Source: Clostridiales bacterium (lineage in GTDB: Bacteria; Bacillota; Clostridia; Oscillospirales; Oscillospiraceae). From it: 64,000 nt of DNA. Position numbers and translations under genes: made by a program. Of the stretch, positions 42,148 through 50,488 are shown piece after piece. The notes under the pieces are model-generated. The model worked only from the letters and a program-made list of their open reading frames with translations. It ran no database searches and was not told where the DNA came from. Each line of letters opens with the position of its first letter. Position 1 is the stretch's first letter. The stretch lies in the NCBI GenBank assembly GCA_019420945.1, contig JAHZGF010000004.1:51463-115462 (forward strand), written 5' to 3'.

Positions 42148-43455
42148 TTGGCCGACATCAGCAGTTTTTTGAAGAAGATTCTGGAGGCGATCTACGGTGA
42201 GGAGGTGCGGGGTTCCATCCACGACGCCCTTGCCGCCATGAATAAGGAGTCCTCCAGCGCCATGGAGTTTGCCGCCACGGCCAAGGACTCCGCCAAGGCC
42301 TCCGCGGAAAAAGCCAAGAACGAGGCGGACACCGCCAGGCAGAAGGCGGCTGAAGCCCTGGACTCCGCCGGGAAAGCCGCCCAGTCTGAAACCAACGCCA
42401 AAGCCTCGGAGACTGCGGCGGAGGGGTACGCGGACCTCGCCGTTGACGCGGCGGAGCGGGCCGGCGCCTCGGAGAAAAATGCCAAGGCCTCAGAGCAGAC
42501 GGCTCTGCAACAGGCCAGAGAGGCGGAGGAGTCCAAGAACGCCGCTGCTCTCAGCGAGGCCGAAGCCAAGGCGGCAGAAGAGCGGGCTAAGGAGGTCCGC
42601 AATCAGGTGGAGACCCTGGGTGCCCAAGCCACGGCAGACGCCGCAGCGGCTCAGGAAGCCAGGATCGCCACAGAGGCGGCGCGGGACGCGGCCAAGGTTA
42701 GTGAAACCAACGCAAAGGCCTCGGAGACCAAGGCGGAAGACGCCAAAGCGGGCGCGGAAGCGTCGAAGGAAGCCGCCCTGTCCGCCCAGGAGAGCGCCGA
42801 GGAGGACGCCCTGACCGCCGCCCAGTCCAAGGAGGACGCAGAAGCGGCCAGGACAGCCGCAGAACAGGCCAAGGCCGACGCCCTTGACAGCGCCGCAGAG
42901 GCCGCCGGAAGCGCCGCCAAAGCGGTGCAGTACAGCGGCAAGCCGCCCAAGCCTCAAAATGGAACCTGGTGGATCTGGGACGCGGAAACAGGGGCCTATT
43001 ACGACAGCCAAATCAGCTGTGAGCTGCAAGGCCCCATCGGCGTGGGCATCCAGGACATCCGGCTGACCAAGGGCGACCACTCGCCGGGCACCACGGATAT
43101 TTACACGGTGCATATGACAGACGGGTCTACCTACACCATTTCGGTCTACAACGGCCTGAACGGTACGGGCGCCGGCGACGTATTGGGTATCTCCTTCGAC
43201 CTGGTCATCCCCGCCGAGGGGTGGTCGGAGGGGAGCGTCACCATTGCGGACGAGCGGCTTTTGGCCCTGGGCACCCACAAGTATTTCCTCAGCGCGGACG
43301 AAGCCTGTAAGGAGGAGTTCCTCGACTGCAATGTGCAGCCCAAGAACATCACCACCTCGGGCTTTCTCACCCTGACCTGCGACACAGAGCCGGCGGCGGA
43401 CCTGACGGTCAACCTGATTCGGCTGGAGCTGTCGGGGAACGGGGCCATTCAGTGA
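42148..43455 (+). CDS. Tail fibre protein with alanine-rich coiled coil, TTG start
   Basis: TTG 42148 follows AGGAGGTGG. Residues 30-255 are an Ala/Glu/Lys-rich coiled coil built of 7- to 14-residue repeats (KASETAAEG, KASETKAED), which gives an elongated trimeric shaft. The C-terminal 90 residues (FDLVIPAEGWSEG to LIRLELSGN) form a compact beta domain also present at the end of the 45037 protein. It is a receptor-binding or base-attachment fibre. Confidence 0.75.
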   Translation: MADISSFLKKILEAIYGEEVRGSIHDALAAMNKESSSAMEFAATAKDSAKASAEKAKNEADTARQKAAEALDSAGKAAQSETNAKASETAAEGYADLAVDAAERAGASEKNAKASEQTALQQAREAEESKNAAALSEAEAKAAEERAKEVRNQVETLGAQATADAAAAQEARIATEAARDAAKVSETNAKASETKAEDAKAGAEASKEAALSAQESAEEDALTAAQSKEDAEAARTAAEQAKADALDSAAEAAGSAAKAVQYSGKPPKPQNGTWWIWDAETGAYYDSQISCELQGPIGVGIQDIRLTKGDHSPGTTDIYTVHMTDGSTYTISVYNGLNGTGAGDVLGISFDLVIPAEGWSEGSVTIADERLLALGTHKYFLSADEACKEEFLDCNVQPKNITTSGFLTLTCDTEPAADLTVNLIRLELSGNGAIQ

Positions 43456-43472
43456 GCAAGGAGGCGAAGCCC

Positions 43473-44009
43473 ATGGAGATCGCAGTGAAAGCAACCTATG
43501 CCCATCTGGTCAAGGACGAGAGTTTGGTACAGAACTCCGACAAGCTTTATATTGTGGAGTTCCACTTTGATCAGAGTTGGGATGGTTATGCCAAATCGGC
43601 TGTCTTTGAAGCCGGCGGCGTACAGCAGCCGCCTGTGGCGTTGACGGATGACCGATGCATTATTCCGGCCGAGTGTTTGAAGCGGGCCGGAATCAATCTA
43701 AAAATCGGAGTTTCCGGCATTAAGGATGGGGTTCAGAAAGACACGGTATGGTGTCTGGCCAGCAAGATCATGTACGCGCTTGACCCCACGCAACTGATGC
43801 CGCCCACCCACATCGACGGAGACGTGAAGGCCCAGATCCTTGAGGTCATCCGGGAAAATACTGCTACAGATGCAGAGGTTCAGGAAGTCCTCGACAATGC
43901 ATTCCAGTCCTCCTGGATACCTCCCGAAAATCCTGAGGCTCCGGACAATACCGCCACTAACGAAGAGGTGGAGGACATTCTCGATGATGTTTTCGGCGAA
44001 GAGCCGTAA
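43473..44009 (+). CDS. Baseplate/fibre-associated protein (178 aa)
   Basis: ATG 43473 has AAGGAGG eight bases upstream and is preferred to GTG 43452. The first 110 residues form a beta-rich domain (YIVEFHFDQSWDGYAKSAVF). The end has two copies of a T-A-T-x-x-E-V-x-x-x-L-D-x-x-F pattern, also found at the end of the 44037 protein. This region may be a docking peptide between tail-tip proteins. Confidence 0.7.
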   Translation: MEIAVKATYAHLVKDESLVQNSDKLYIVEFHFDQSWDGYAKSAVFEAGGVQQPPVALTDDRCIIPAECLKRAGINLKIGVSGIKDGVQKDTVWCLASKIMYALDPTQLMPPTHIDGDVKAQILEVIRENTATDAEVQEVLDNAFQSSWIPPENPEAPDNTATNEEVEDILDDVFGEEP

Positions 44010-44036
44010 ACAAATATTTTTAAGGAGGACATATTT

Positions 44037-44969
44037 ATGTCTAAGCACACTACTCTCGAACAGCTGAAGCTTCTGGCTCAGCGCACCAAGAGCGAAATCA
44101 GCAAGGTCGAATCCAAGTCCCTGGTAGGCGTTAAGGTCAACGGCGTTGCCCTGGCCATCGCCGACAAGATGGTGGACATTCTGATTGCTTCTGGTGCTAC
44201 CAACGGCACTCTGTCTGTTGCCGGCAAGGATGTTGCGGTGACGGGTCTGGCGGCCCTGGCCTACAAGGCTCAGATCTCTGAGGCCGATCTGGATACCGCT
44301 CTGAAGGCTGTGCTGGACGGCAAGGCTTCCGGCGCCGATCTGGCCACTCTGATCGGTAAGGATGCTGGTAAGAGCGCCCGCGCCATCGCCAACGAGGAGC
44401 TGGCTGCTCAGCTGATCCCCGAGGGCGCCAAGGAGGCCCTGGATACTCTGACTGAGATTGCTCAGTGGATTCAGGATCACCCCGATGACGCTTCCGCGAT
44501 GAATGCCGCCATCACCAAGCTGAACGGTATCGTTGCCGGTATTGGTGGTGACGAGGACGAGTACGCCACCGTGATGACCGCCATTGAGGGCAAGATCACT
44601 GCCGCGCTGAAGGACATTGCCTCCGGTGCGACCAAGGTGGAGAAGTCCGAGGTCAACGGTAACATCAAGATCAATGGCCAGGAGACCGTGGTCTACACCC
44701 ACCCTGCCGTTGAGGCTGTCGGTGCCGGTTTCAAGAAGGTCGGTAAGGACAATCAGGGTCATGTGGTGCTGGGCGACGACGTGACCAAGGAGGATATCGT
44801 TGCTCTCGGTATCCCCGCACAGGACACCACCTATCAGCCTGCTACCAGCCAGGCAAACGGTCTGATGTCCAAGGAGGACAAGGCCAAGCTGGACAGCATT
44901 GAGGTTGCGGCCGATGAGGAAGTCAATCAGATGCTGGATGAGGTCTTTGGCGCCGCTGTGGGTGCCTGA
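44037..44969 (+). CDS. Head/tail fibre-like protein (310 aa)
   Basis: The protein begins TTLEQLKLLAQRTKSEI, similar to the 45037 protein, continues with ALAYKAQISEADLDTALK and GKASGADLATLIG, repeating features of phage fibre proteins, and ends DEEVNQMLDEVFG. Codons are strongly biased to the GC-rich optimal set, as for the tail-tube gene, so it is probably abundant. AAGGAGGAC lies before ATG 44037. Confidence 0.7.
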   Translation: MSKHTTLEQLKLLAQRTKSEISKVESKSLVGVKVNGVALAIADKMVDILIASGATNGTLSVAGKDVAVTGLAALAYKAQISEADLDTALKAVLDGKASGADLATLIGKDAGKSARAIANEELAAQLIPEGAKEALDTLTEIAQWIQDHPDDASAMNAAITKLNGIVAGIGGDEDEYATVMTAIEGKITAALKDIASGATKVEKSEVNGNIKINGQETVVYTHPAVEAVGAGFKKVGKDNQGHVVLGDDVTKEDIVALGIPAQDTTYQPATSQANGLMSKEDKAKLDSIEVAADEEVNQMLDEVFGAAVGA

Positions 44970-44977
44970 TAACCGCG

Positions 44978-45017
44978 GAGGGGGATGGGGTATTCCTGTC
45001 CCCCCCCCTCTTATTTT
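44978..45017 (+). terminator. Rho-independent terminator
   Basis: A G-rich arm (from 44978) pairs with a C-rich arm ending at 45010 (GAGGGGG/CCCCCTC), followed by TTATTTTTT. The C9 run at 45000-45008 is slippage-prone. Confidence 0.75.
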
Positions 45018-45036
45018 TTCGGAAAGGAGCTCTAAC

Positions 45037-45426
45037 ATGGCAGAGAACAAAGCCACAACCTTAGAGCAGTTGCGGGCTCTGGCAGAAAGGGGAAAACTCG
45101 ATACCCTGAACCGCGTCGACCAGCTTTTAGAGTCGATCATTCCTCTGCTGGAGGGCGCACAGCATAGCGGTACTACCGTTACTCTGCCGGCCGAGAACTG
45201 GAGCGGCAGAGCTCAGACTGTAAAGGACAACATCCTTTTGGCTGACGAAAAATACTGGTATATTGTGTGCGCTGACGCGGATTGCTTCATGGCAGTCAGC
45301 GAGACTGGCGTGAAAGCTGACAATATCACCATTAACGGTCAGGTCACCTTTCACTGCGAGGTAACTCCAACGGAAAATCTGACCATTTATATTTTGCGAC
45401 TGGAGGTCGAGCAGAATAATGAGTAA
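45037..45426 (+). CDS. Small tail-tip protein sharing domains with two neighbours (129 aa)
   Basis: The N-terminus (TTLEQLRALAERGKLDTLNRVD) matches the start of the 44037 protein, and the C-terminal 80 residues (VTLPAENWSG to YILRLEVEQ) match the end of the 42148 fibre. It thus joins two tail-tip modules in a small protein. AAAGGAGC precedes ATG 45037. The last bases overlap the DGR target gene's start. Confidence 0.7.
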   Translation: MAENKATTLEQLRALAERGKLDTLNRVDQLLESIIPLLEGAQHSGTTVTLPAENWSGRAQTVKDNILLADEKYWYIVCADADCFMAVSETGVKADNITINGQVTFHCEVTPTENLTIYILRLEVEQNNE

Positions 45427-48160
45427 TGCAAACGTCGGCAAGGTCTTTAACATGACCGGCGGCAGCGGCGGAGGCGGTACTCTGAGGCTGGAGACCCTGA
45501 CAATTACCAAGCCGCCCCAAAAGACCACCTACAAGTCCGGAGAGTCCTTTGACCCCACGGGCATGGTCGTTACCGCGGGCTATGGGTATGGTCTCACTTC
45601 GGATGTGACCGGATATTCCGTGTCTCCCCAAGTCCTTACGGATGGAGTGACGGAGGTGGTTATCACCTATACCGAAGGCCGCATCACCAAGACGGCAAGT
45701 GTGCCGGTTACTGTGCAGAAGGTGCTGGTATCCATTGCCGTTACCAACAACCCCTCCAAGATGGTCTATCACTATCTGGAGGAATTTGCCCCTGCGGGAA
45801 TGGTGGTCACTGCCAAATTCTCGGATGACTCTACGGAGGAGGTTTCGGGATACACCTATCCCAAGACCGCTTTCTCTACTTTGGGGAGCCGTCCGGTGGA
45901 GATCGGTTATACCTATGAGGGCGTGACCAAGACCGCCAGCTTGAATGTTACAGTCAACCCCATTGAGGTGGCTGTCCCTGTTCAAAATGGAGTCCTTACC
46001 TATGACGGGACTGGCAAAACTCCGTCCTGGACTGGGTATGATCCGTCGAAGATGACCATTTCCGGCACGACCAACGGCGTGAACGCTGGGTCCTATTCCG
46101 CACGGTTTAATCTGTCGTATGGATATCAGTTCCCCGGCGGCTTGGATGAGGCCACGGTTGAGTGGATCATTGACCGGGCGGTCATCGCTTCTCTTCCGGT
46201 GCAGAACAATGTACTGGCGGCCAACGGCAAACCGCAGGCTCCCACCTGGGCCAACTACGACATCGGTCAGTTGACCATTGGCGGAGACCGATCTGGAACT
46301 GACGCAGGCGATTACAAAGCCACATTTACTCCTACCGCCAACTACAAGTGGTGGGACGGTTCCATTGAGGCCAAGGAGGTCAAGTGGACCATCACCAGCG
46401 TTATTGTACCCATTCCTACGCAGAAGGGCTCGCCGACCTATACGGGAGCGCCCCAGACACCGGAATGGGATAACTTTGACCAGGTGAATTCCAAAGTGCA
46501 GGTGACCGCACAGACCAATGCCGGCACCCACTCTGCCACATTTATTCTTCTGAATGGCATGTGGTCGGACGGTTCTACGACCAATAAAACCGTTCAGTGG
46601 AGCATCGGCCGAGCTTCCATCGCCAAGGTTCCCGCCCAGAGCGGAGCTTTGAAGTATGATGGGAACCCCAAAACTCCGGTGTGGGACGCCAATTATGATC
46701 CAAACAAAATGACGGTATCTGTAGAGGCGAAGGTCAACGCCGGCACAGGGTACACTGCCGCCTTTACACCGGATTCCAACCATCAGTGGTGGGATGGCAC
46801 GGTGGACGCCAAGACAGCTACCTGGGCTATCGGCAAGGGCGATCAGGTCGTATCTGTAAGTCCGACAAGTGTGACGCTGAATACCGGCGCCCGAAGCGCC
46901 AAGTTTACCGTGACCCGAAAGGGCGACGGCGTGATCTCTGCCGTTTCCAATAATGTTGATGTGGCTACGATCGGTAACATCAATCAGCAGACCGGCGAGG
47001 TTACGGTGAACAGTGTAAATAACATCACCGGCACGACTACAATTACTGTTAAAGTAGCTGCGGGAGCCAACTATCTGGCTGGGGCCGATAAGCAGGTAGC
47101 AGTCAATGCTCAGTTCGTGACCATCTACGGCGTGGAATGGGACTGGACCAGCAGCGGCCCCACCAAGGGTAAGCGCACCGACGGAGCGGCGGGCTTTGGG
47201 GACCCCAACCCGGCGGTGAACAACGGCTCCGGCTCCTCGCCCTTTGACAACTTGTACCCGTGGAAGGACATGACCAAGGTCACCCGGACGGGCGGCGTGA
47301 TGGTGAAGGAACCCAAGTATTGGTACAAGTGGAGCAAGAGCGGTAAGAAACTGAAGCTTCAGATCGCAGACGGCCCCGTGGAAGGGTTCCATGTTGACCC
47401 GGTGAATATGGACCGTGGGGACGGTCTGGGCGAGCTGGACCTCTCCTACATCGCCCGGTATCACTGCGCAAATGGCACCTACAAGTCGGAGACCAACAAG
47501 GCCCAGCAGGTGAGCATCACTCGGAGCACGGCACGAACCCAGATCCACAACCTGGGGGCCAACATCTGGCAGCTGGACTTTGCCCAGATGTGGTATGTAA
47601 ACATGCTGTTCCTGGTGGAGTTCGCGGATTGGAACGGCGAGCGGATCGGCCGGGGCTGCTCGGCCAGCAATTCCAAGGAGAACAACGGGCGTACGGACGC
47701 CATGCAGTACCACACCGGTACTACGGCGGCCAATCGGGATACTTACGGTTTCACACAGTACCGGAACATCGAGGGCTGGTGGGACAATGTGTACGACTGG
47801 ATGGACGGCTGCTATTACAATGGCAACGGCCTGAACGTCATCAAGAATCCCAATCAGTTCAGCGACAGTGCCAACGGCGTGCTTGTCGGTAAGCCGGTTG
47901 CTGGTTACCCGAAGGACTTCGCCATCCCGACCCAAAGCGGGCTGGAGTGGGCGCTGTATCCCTCTGAGGCTGGCGGCAGTACCACCACATATGTCCCGGA
48001 TGACTGGAGTTTCTACGGTAGTTACCCGTGCCTGCGCCACGGCGGTTACTATTACCAGAGCCAGAATCACGGGCCGTTCTACGTGAACTGCGACAGTGCG
48101 TCGGACACGAACTCCAGCATCGGCTGTCGCCTCCAGGAACGCCCGCCGAAGGCGGCGTGA
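45419..48160 (+). CDS. DGR target: Ig-repeat tail protein with C-type-lectin-like variable domain
   Basis: The 913-aa protein begins with a Gly-rich leader, then two bacterial Ig-like (Big_3-type) units (about 20-100 and 101-180), four related 75-residue beta repeats (VPVQNGVLTYDG-KTPSW type, 181-480), another Ig-like unit, and a C-terminal domain from about 566 with GWWDNVYDWMDGCYY and GCRL at the end, the C-type lectin/FGE fold diversified by DGRs. Residues about 858-905 are the variable repeat, differing from the template at 12 codons. It is the likely receptor-binding tip. Confidence 0.9.
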   Translation: MSNANVGKVFNMTGGSGGGGTLRLETLTITKPPQKTTYKSGESFDPTGMVVTAGYGYGLTSDVTGYSVSPQVLTDGVTEVVITYTEGRITKTASVPVTVQKVLVSIAVTNNPSKMVYHYLEEFAPAGMVVTAKFSDDSTEEVSGYTYPKTAFSTLGSRPVEIGYTYEGVTKTASLNVTVNPIEVAVPVQNGVLTYDGTGKTPSWTGYDPSKMTISGTTNGVNAGSYSARFNLSYGYQFPGGLDEATVEWIIDRAVIASLPVQNNVLAANGKPQAPTWANYDIGQLTIGGDRSGTDAGDYKATFTPTANYKWWDGSIEAKEVKWTITSVIVPIPTQKGSPTYTGAPQTPEWDNFDQVNSKVQVTAQTNAGTHSATFILLNGMWSDGSTTNKTVQWSIGRASIAKVPAQSGALKYDGNPKTPVWDANYDPNKMTVSVEAKVNAGTGYTAAFTPDSNHQWWDGTVDAKTATWAIGKGDQVVSVSPTSVTLNTGARSAKFTVTRKGDGVISAVSNNVDVATIGNINQQTGEVTVNSVNNITGTTTITVKVAAGANYLAGADKQVAVNAQFVTIYGVEWDWTSSGPTKGKRTDGAAGFGDPNPAVNNGSGSSPFDNLYPWKDMTKVTRTGGVMVKEPKYWYKWSKSGKKLKLQIADGPVEGFHVDPVNMDRGDGLGELDLSYIARYHCANGTYKSETNKAQQVSITRSTARTQIHNLGANIWQLDFAQMWYVNMLFLVEFADWNGERIGRGCSASNSKENNGRTDAMQYHTGTTAANRDTYGFTQYRNIEGWWDNVYDWMDGCYYNGNGLNVIKNPNQFSDSANGVLVGKPVAGYPKDFAIPTQSGLEWALYPSEAGGSTTTYVPDDWSFYGSYPCLRHGGYYYQSQNHGPFYVNCDSASDTNSSIGCRLQERPPKAA
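47991..48132 (+). repeat. DGR variable repeat (VR)
   Basis: This 142-bp segment aligns without gaps to 48341-48482. The 12 differences are at 48002, 48009, 48014, 48023, 48036, 48047, 48053, 48060, 48090, 48092, 48104 and 48117, each of which is A in the template (eight to G, four to T). The amino acid changes are ten at AAC (N to D, S or Y), H to R and Y to C. No A to C change is present. The shared 3' end is GC-rich, as expected for the initiation end. Confidence 0.97.
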
Positions 48161-48183
48161 CCATTCCCCTGGGGAGGAGGGGG

Positions 48184-48217
48184 TTTGGGGTGAGGGGACC
48201 GCAGTCCCTTCCCCCAA
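48184..48217 (+). promoter_or_regulatory. Imperfect hairpin downstream of the VR
   Basis: A core stem pairs 48193-48199 with 48204-48210 (7 bp, one G-T) around a CGCA loop, extended by TTGGGG/CCCCAA outside an internal loop. DGRs often have a hairpin or cruciform just past the VR that aids target recognition; the loop here is not the usual GRNA. Confidence 0.55.
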
Positions 48218-48244
48218 GCTCCGGCCTTCCACGCATTTCAAAAT

Positions 48245-48264
48245 GGAGCGGAAGGGCTCCTTTT
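48245..48264 (+). terminator. Rho-independent terminator of the DGR target gene
   Basis: GGAGC (48245-48249) pairs with GCTCC (48256-48260), followed by TTTT. It separates the target gene transcript from the template RNA. Confidence 0.7.
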
Positions 48265-48340
48265 CACCTTAATAAGAACAACATTTGAAACCGCTCTTCT
48301 TTGGTAAGAGGAGAGCGCGGGGTCGACTTTGCAGCAGACG

Positions 48341-48482
48341 ATGTCCCGGATAACTGGAATTTCAACGGTAGTAACCCGTGCCTGCACCACGGCGGTAACT
48401 ATAACCAGAACCAGAATCACGGGCCGTTCTACGTGAACTACAACAGTGCGTCGAACACGAACTCCAACATCGGCTGTCGCCT
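48341..48482 (+). repeat. DGR template repeat (TR)
   Basis: The 142-bp TR is adenine-rich (about 40 A), and most codons aligned to variable residues are AAC, the usual design giving broad amino acid choice when A is randomised. It lies 208 bases after the VR in the same direction, before the reverse transcriptase gene. Confidence 0.97.
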
Positions 48483-48700
48483 TCTTGAAGCAGACGCAGG
48501 CCATTGGGCCTGTCGGGTATGGCTGAACCTCCTATCGGTAGTCAGGGTTCCTCACCCTTTCTATTACGCAGAGTTGACCGCGCAGCACTTGCTGACGATG
48601 AGCCGTCAGGACACAGCCTGGTACACTTCGGGCCGGGTTTCGCCCCGGAACCACCCGCGGCGATGGAACGGCTGTGAGGCTACAAGGAGGATATTATCCC
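48341..48700 (+). ncRNA. DGR template RNA including structured spacer
   Basis: Downstream of the TR the 48483-48702 spacer folds into several hairpins: 48497-48502 with 48507-48512, 48544-48548 with 48554-48558, and 48633-48637 with 48644-48648. In studied DGRs such a spacer is needed for cDNA priming. The frame is also open into the RT gene, but I treat that as accidental. RNA ends are not determined. Confidence 0.65.
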
Positions 48701-48702
48701 TG

Positions 48703-49878
48703 ATGAAACGAGTGAGAGTTTACCAACAAATCCTTTCGGAAGACAATCTGCGCCTGGCCATCCGGGAAGTCAACCGGGGACACCGGCGCAACGGCGACCA
48801 CAGCCTGAACAAGAAGGTCCTGGAGATCGAGGCGAATATGGATGAATATGTGGCGGAGCTGCGCAGGTTCATCGAGGACCTGGTGAGCGGGGACGCGCAC
48901 ATGCACCCGCCGCTGAAACGGCGGCGCTGGGACCGGAACGCGGACAGCGGAAAGGGCAAATGGCGGGACATCAACGAGCCGCTTTTGTGGCCGGACCAGT
49001 ATGTCCACCATGCGGTGTTACAGCCCATGATCCCGCACATCATGCGGAGCATGGACAAATACTGCATCGCAAGCGTGCCGGGACGGGGAAATTCCTACGG
49101 GGTCAAGGCCATCAAGAAGTGGATGAAGGGCGACGCCGCCGGCACACGGTACGGCGCGGAATGCGACATCTACCACTGCTTTGAGGAGCTGGACCCGCCG
49201 TATGTCATCCAGGCGCTGAAACGGCTGTTCAAGGACCGGGAGACCCTCTGGCTGTGCGACGCCCTGATGGAATACGGCGTGCTGATCGGTGCGTTCTTCT
49301 CCGCCTGGTTCCTGCACCTGGTACTCCAGCCCCTGGACCTGATGATCCACCAAAGGGAGTACGGCGTCAGCCACTACCTGCGGCAGATGGACAACTTCAC
49401 CATCTTCGCCTCCAGCAAGCGGAAATTGCGGAAGCTGATCCGGGATATTCAGGCGTGGCTGGCCGACGTGGGGCTAAAGCTGAAAGACAACTGGCAGGTC
49501 TTTCGGATCGGCTTTACCCCAAGGGTAGAGAAGGCCAGAGAGCATCTGCCCGAGGTCAAACGACGCCGGAGACGGCCGAGGATTCCGTCGGCGCTGGGCT
49601 ACCGGTTCGGGCACGGTTACACCATCCTCCGAAAGCACAACCTGTTTCGGCTCAAGCAGTCGCTGCATTTATATTACTACCGAAGGGATCGAAACCGGGT
49701 CATCTCGTTTAAGCGGGCCTCCGGCCTAATCTCACGGCTTGGGCAGCTCCGAAAGTGCGATTGTCAACGGATTTTGGAGCGGTATTACCAGCCGAAGACC
49801 ATGTTCGATCTTAAGAAAGTCGTCCGAAAAGAGTGCAGACGGCTTTGGAAATTATATCCGCCATACCAGGCGGCGTGA
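48703..49878 (+). CDS. DGR reverse transcriptase with MDN catalytic box
   Basis: ATG 48703 with AAGGAGG at 48684-48690 gives 391 aa. The RT core shows ECDIYHCFEELD (first catalytic Asp155), IGAFFSAWFLHLVLQPLD in the place of the SQ motif, and RQMDNFTIFASSKRKL (Asp230, Asn231) in the place of Y-x-D-D, followed by LKDNWQVFRI. So the second Asp is Asn and the Tyr is Gln. It copies the TR RNA into A-mutated cDNA that replaces the VR. No accessory Avd-like gene is seen nearby. Confidence 0.9.
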   Translation: MKRVRVYQQILSEDNLRLAIREVNRGHRRNGDHSLNKKVLEIEANMDEYVAELRRFIEDLVSGDAHMHPPLKRRRWDRNADSGKGKWRDINEPLLWPDQYVHHAVLQPMIPHIMRSMDKYCIASVPGRGNSYGVKAIKKWMKGDAAGTRYGAECDIYHCFEELDPPYVIQALKRLFKDRETLWLCDALMEYGVLIGAFFSAWFLHLVLQPLDLMIHQREYGVSHYLRQMDNFTIFASSKRKLRKLIRDIQAWLADVGLKLKDNWQVFRIGFTPRVEKAREHLPEVKRRRRRPRIPSALGYRFGHGYTILRKHNLFRLKQSLHLYYYRRDRNRVISFKRASGLISRLGQLRKCDCQRILERYYQPKTMFDLKKVVRKECRRLWKLYPPYQAA

Positions 49879-49891
49879 AAGGAGCGGCACC

Positions 49892-50236
49892 ATGAAAGTA
49901 CAAGGGATGGTTGACCCCGGCAGTTTTACCGTGGAGCGCATTCCCGGAAGCGGAAGAAGCCTTGTGCGGCTTTTTCAGAACGTGACGCCTGTCCAGACCG
50001 AGGACTTCACCGGATATGAGTACGACGAGTACCATGTGGAGGTGGAGACCTGGGACGGCATTGCAGCAAATGTGCGGGAGAACTACGACATTTTCCTGAG
50101 AAAGGGAATGGACAATGAGATCGACCGCAGCAATCCGGCACTGTATTCCGCACAAGTGGATACGGATGCCATGAACGTGGACCAGGAATTCCGTCTGACT
50201 CTGCTGGAGCTGGGTCTGACGGAGCTGGATATTTAA
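49892..50236 (+). CDS. Phage hypothetical protein after the RT (114 aa)
   Basis: ATG 49892 has AAAGGAGCGG upstream. The 114-aa protein starts MKVQGMVDPGSFTVERI, has a beta-rich middle and an acidic helical end. It does not look like the basic four-helix Avd protein of other DGRs. It probably belongs to the tail module and precedes the XkdX-like gene. Confidence 0.65.
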   Translation: MKVQGMVDPGSFTVERIPGSGRSLVRLFQNVTPVQTEDFTGYEYDEYHVEVETWDGIAANVRENYDIFLRKGMDNEIDRSNPALYSAQVDTDAMNVDQEFRLTLLELGLTELDI

Positions 50237-50253
50237 GAAAGGGGAAAACTGCT

Positions 50254-50397
50254 ATGTTGTACCGAACTTTGAAGCGCATGATCGAGAGAGGCCAGACGGA
50301 GGGTATCGAGACGAAGCTCGATATTTTCTATGCCGCCGACAAAATCAGCGAGAGCGAGTATCAGGAACTGCTCGGGATGCTGAGCCCCAAAGCCTAA
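50254..50397 (+). CDS. XkdX-like small phage protein (47 aa)
   Basis: The 47-aa product (LYRTLKRMIERGQTEGIETKLD, then ISESEYQELLGML) has the two short helices typical of the XkdX family at the end of Firmicutes tail operons. Members usually precede a holin. Start ATG 50254 follows AAAGGGG. Confidence 0.8.
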   Translation: MLYRTLKRMIERGQTEGIETKLDIFYAADKISESEYQELLGMLSPKA

Positions 50398-50431
50398 GCT
50401 TTCCAAATTTGCCTGCTTTGAAGGAGGTTGG

Positions 50432-50488
50432 ATGATGGCGGAAGAAAAGAAACCCACCTCGACAAAGGTGGGTGATCGGTTAACATGA
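50432..50488 (+). CDS. Possible 18-aa leader peptide
   Basis: AAGGAGGTT lies just before ATG 50432; the 18-codon frame ends with TGA inside ACATGA, where the next ATG begins. Its coding part forms the hairpin CCCACC/GGTGGG. Translation of this peptide may be coupled to the following gene and open the hairpin. Confidence 0.4.
   Translation: MMAEEKKPTSTKVGDRLT

Noticed and set aside
45344..48241. A 965-codon minus-strand frame opposite the DGR target
   Set aside because: It is antisense to a convincing multidomain protein and VR/TR logic; composition is of the shadow type.
48301..48702. In-frame N-terminal extension of the RT through the template repeat
   Set aside because: The TR and spacer have RNA-type structure, and RT motifs and a ribosome site fit the start at 48703. 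Kept only as a note.
49892..50236. DGR accessory protein (Avd)
   Set aside because: The product is acidic and beta-rich, not a small basic helical bundle; no other small gene near the RT fits either.
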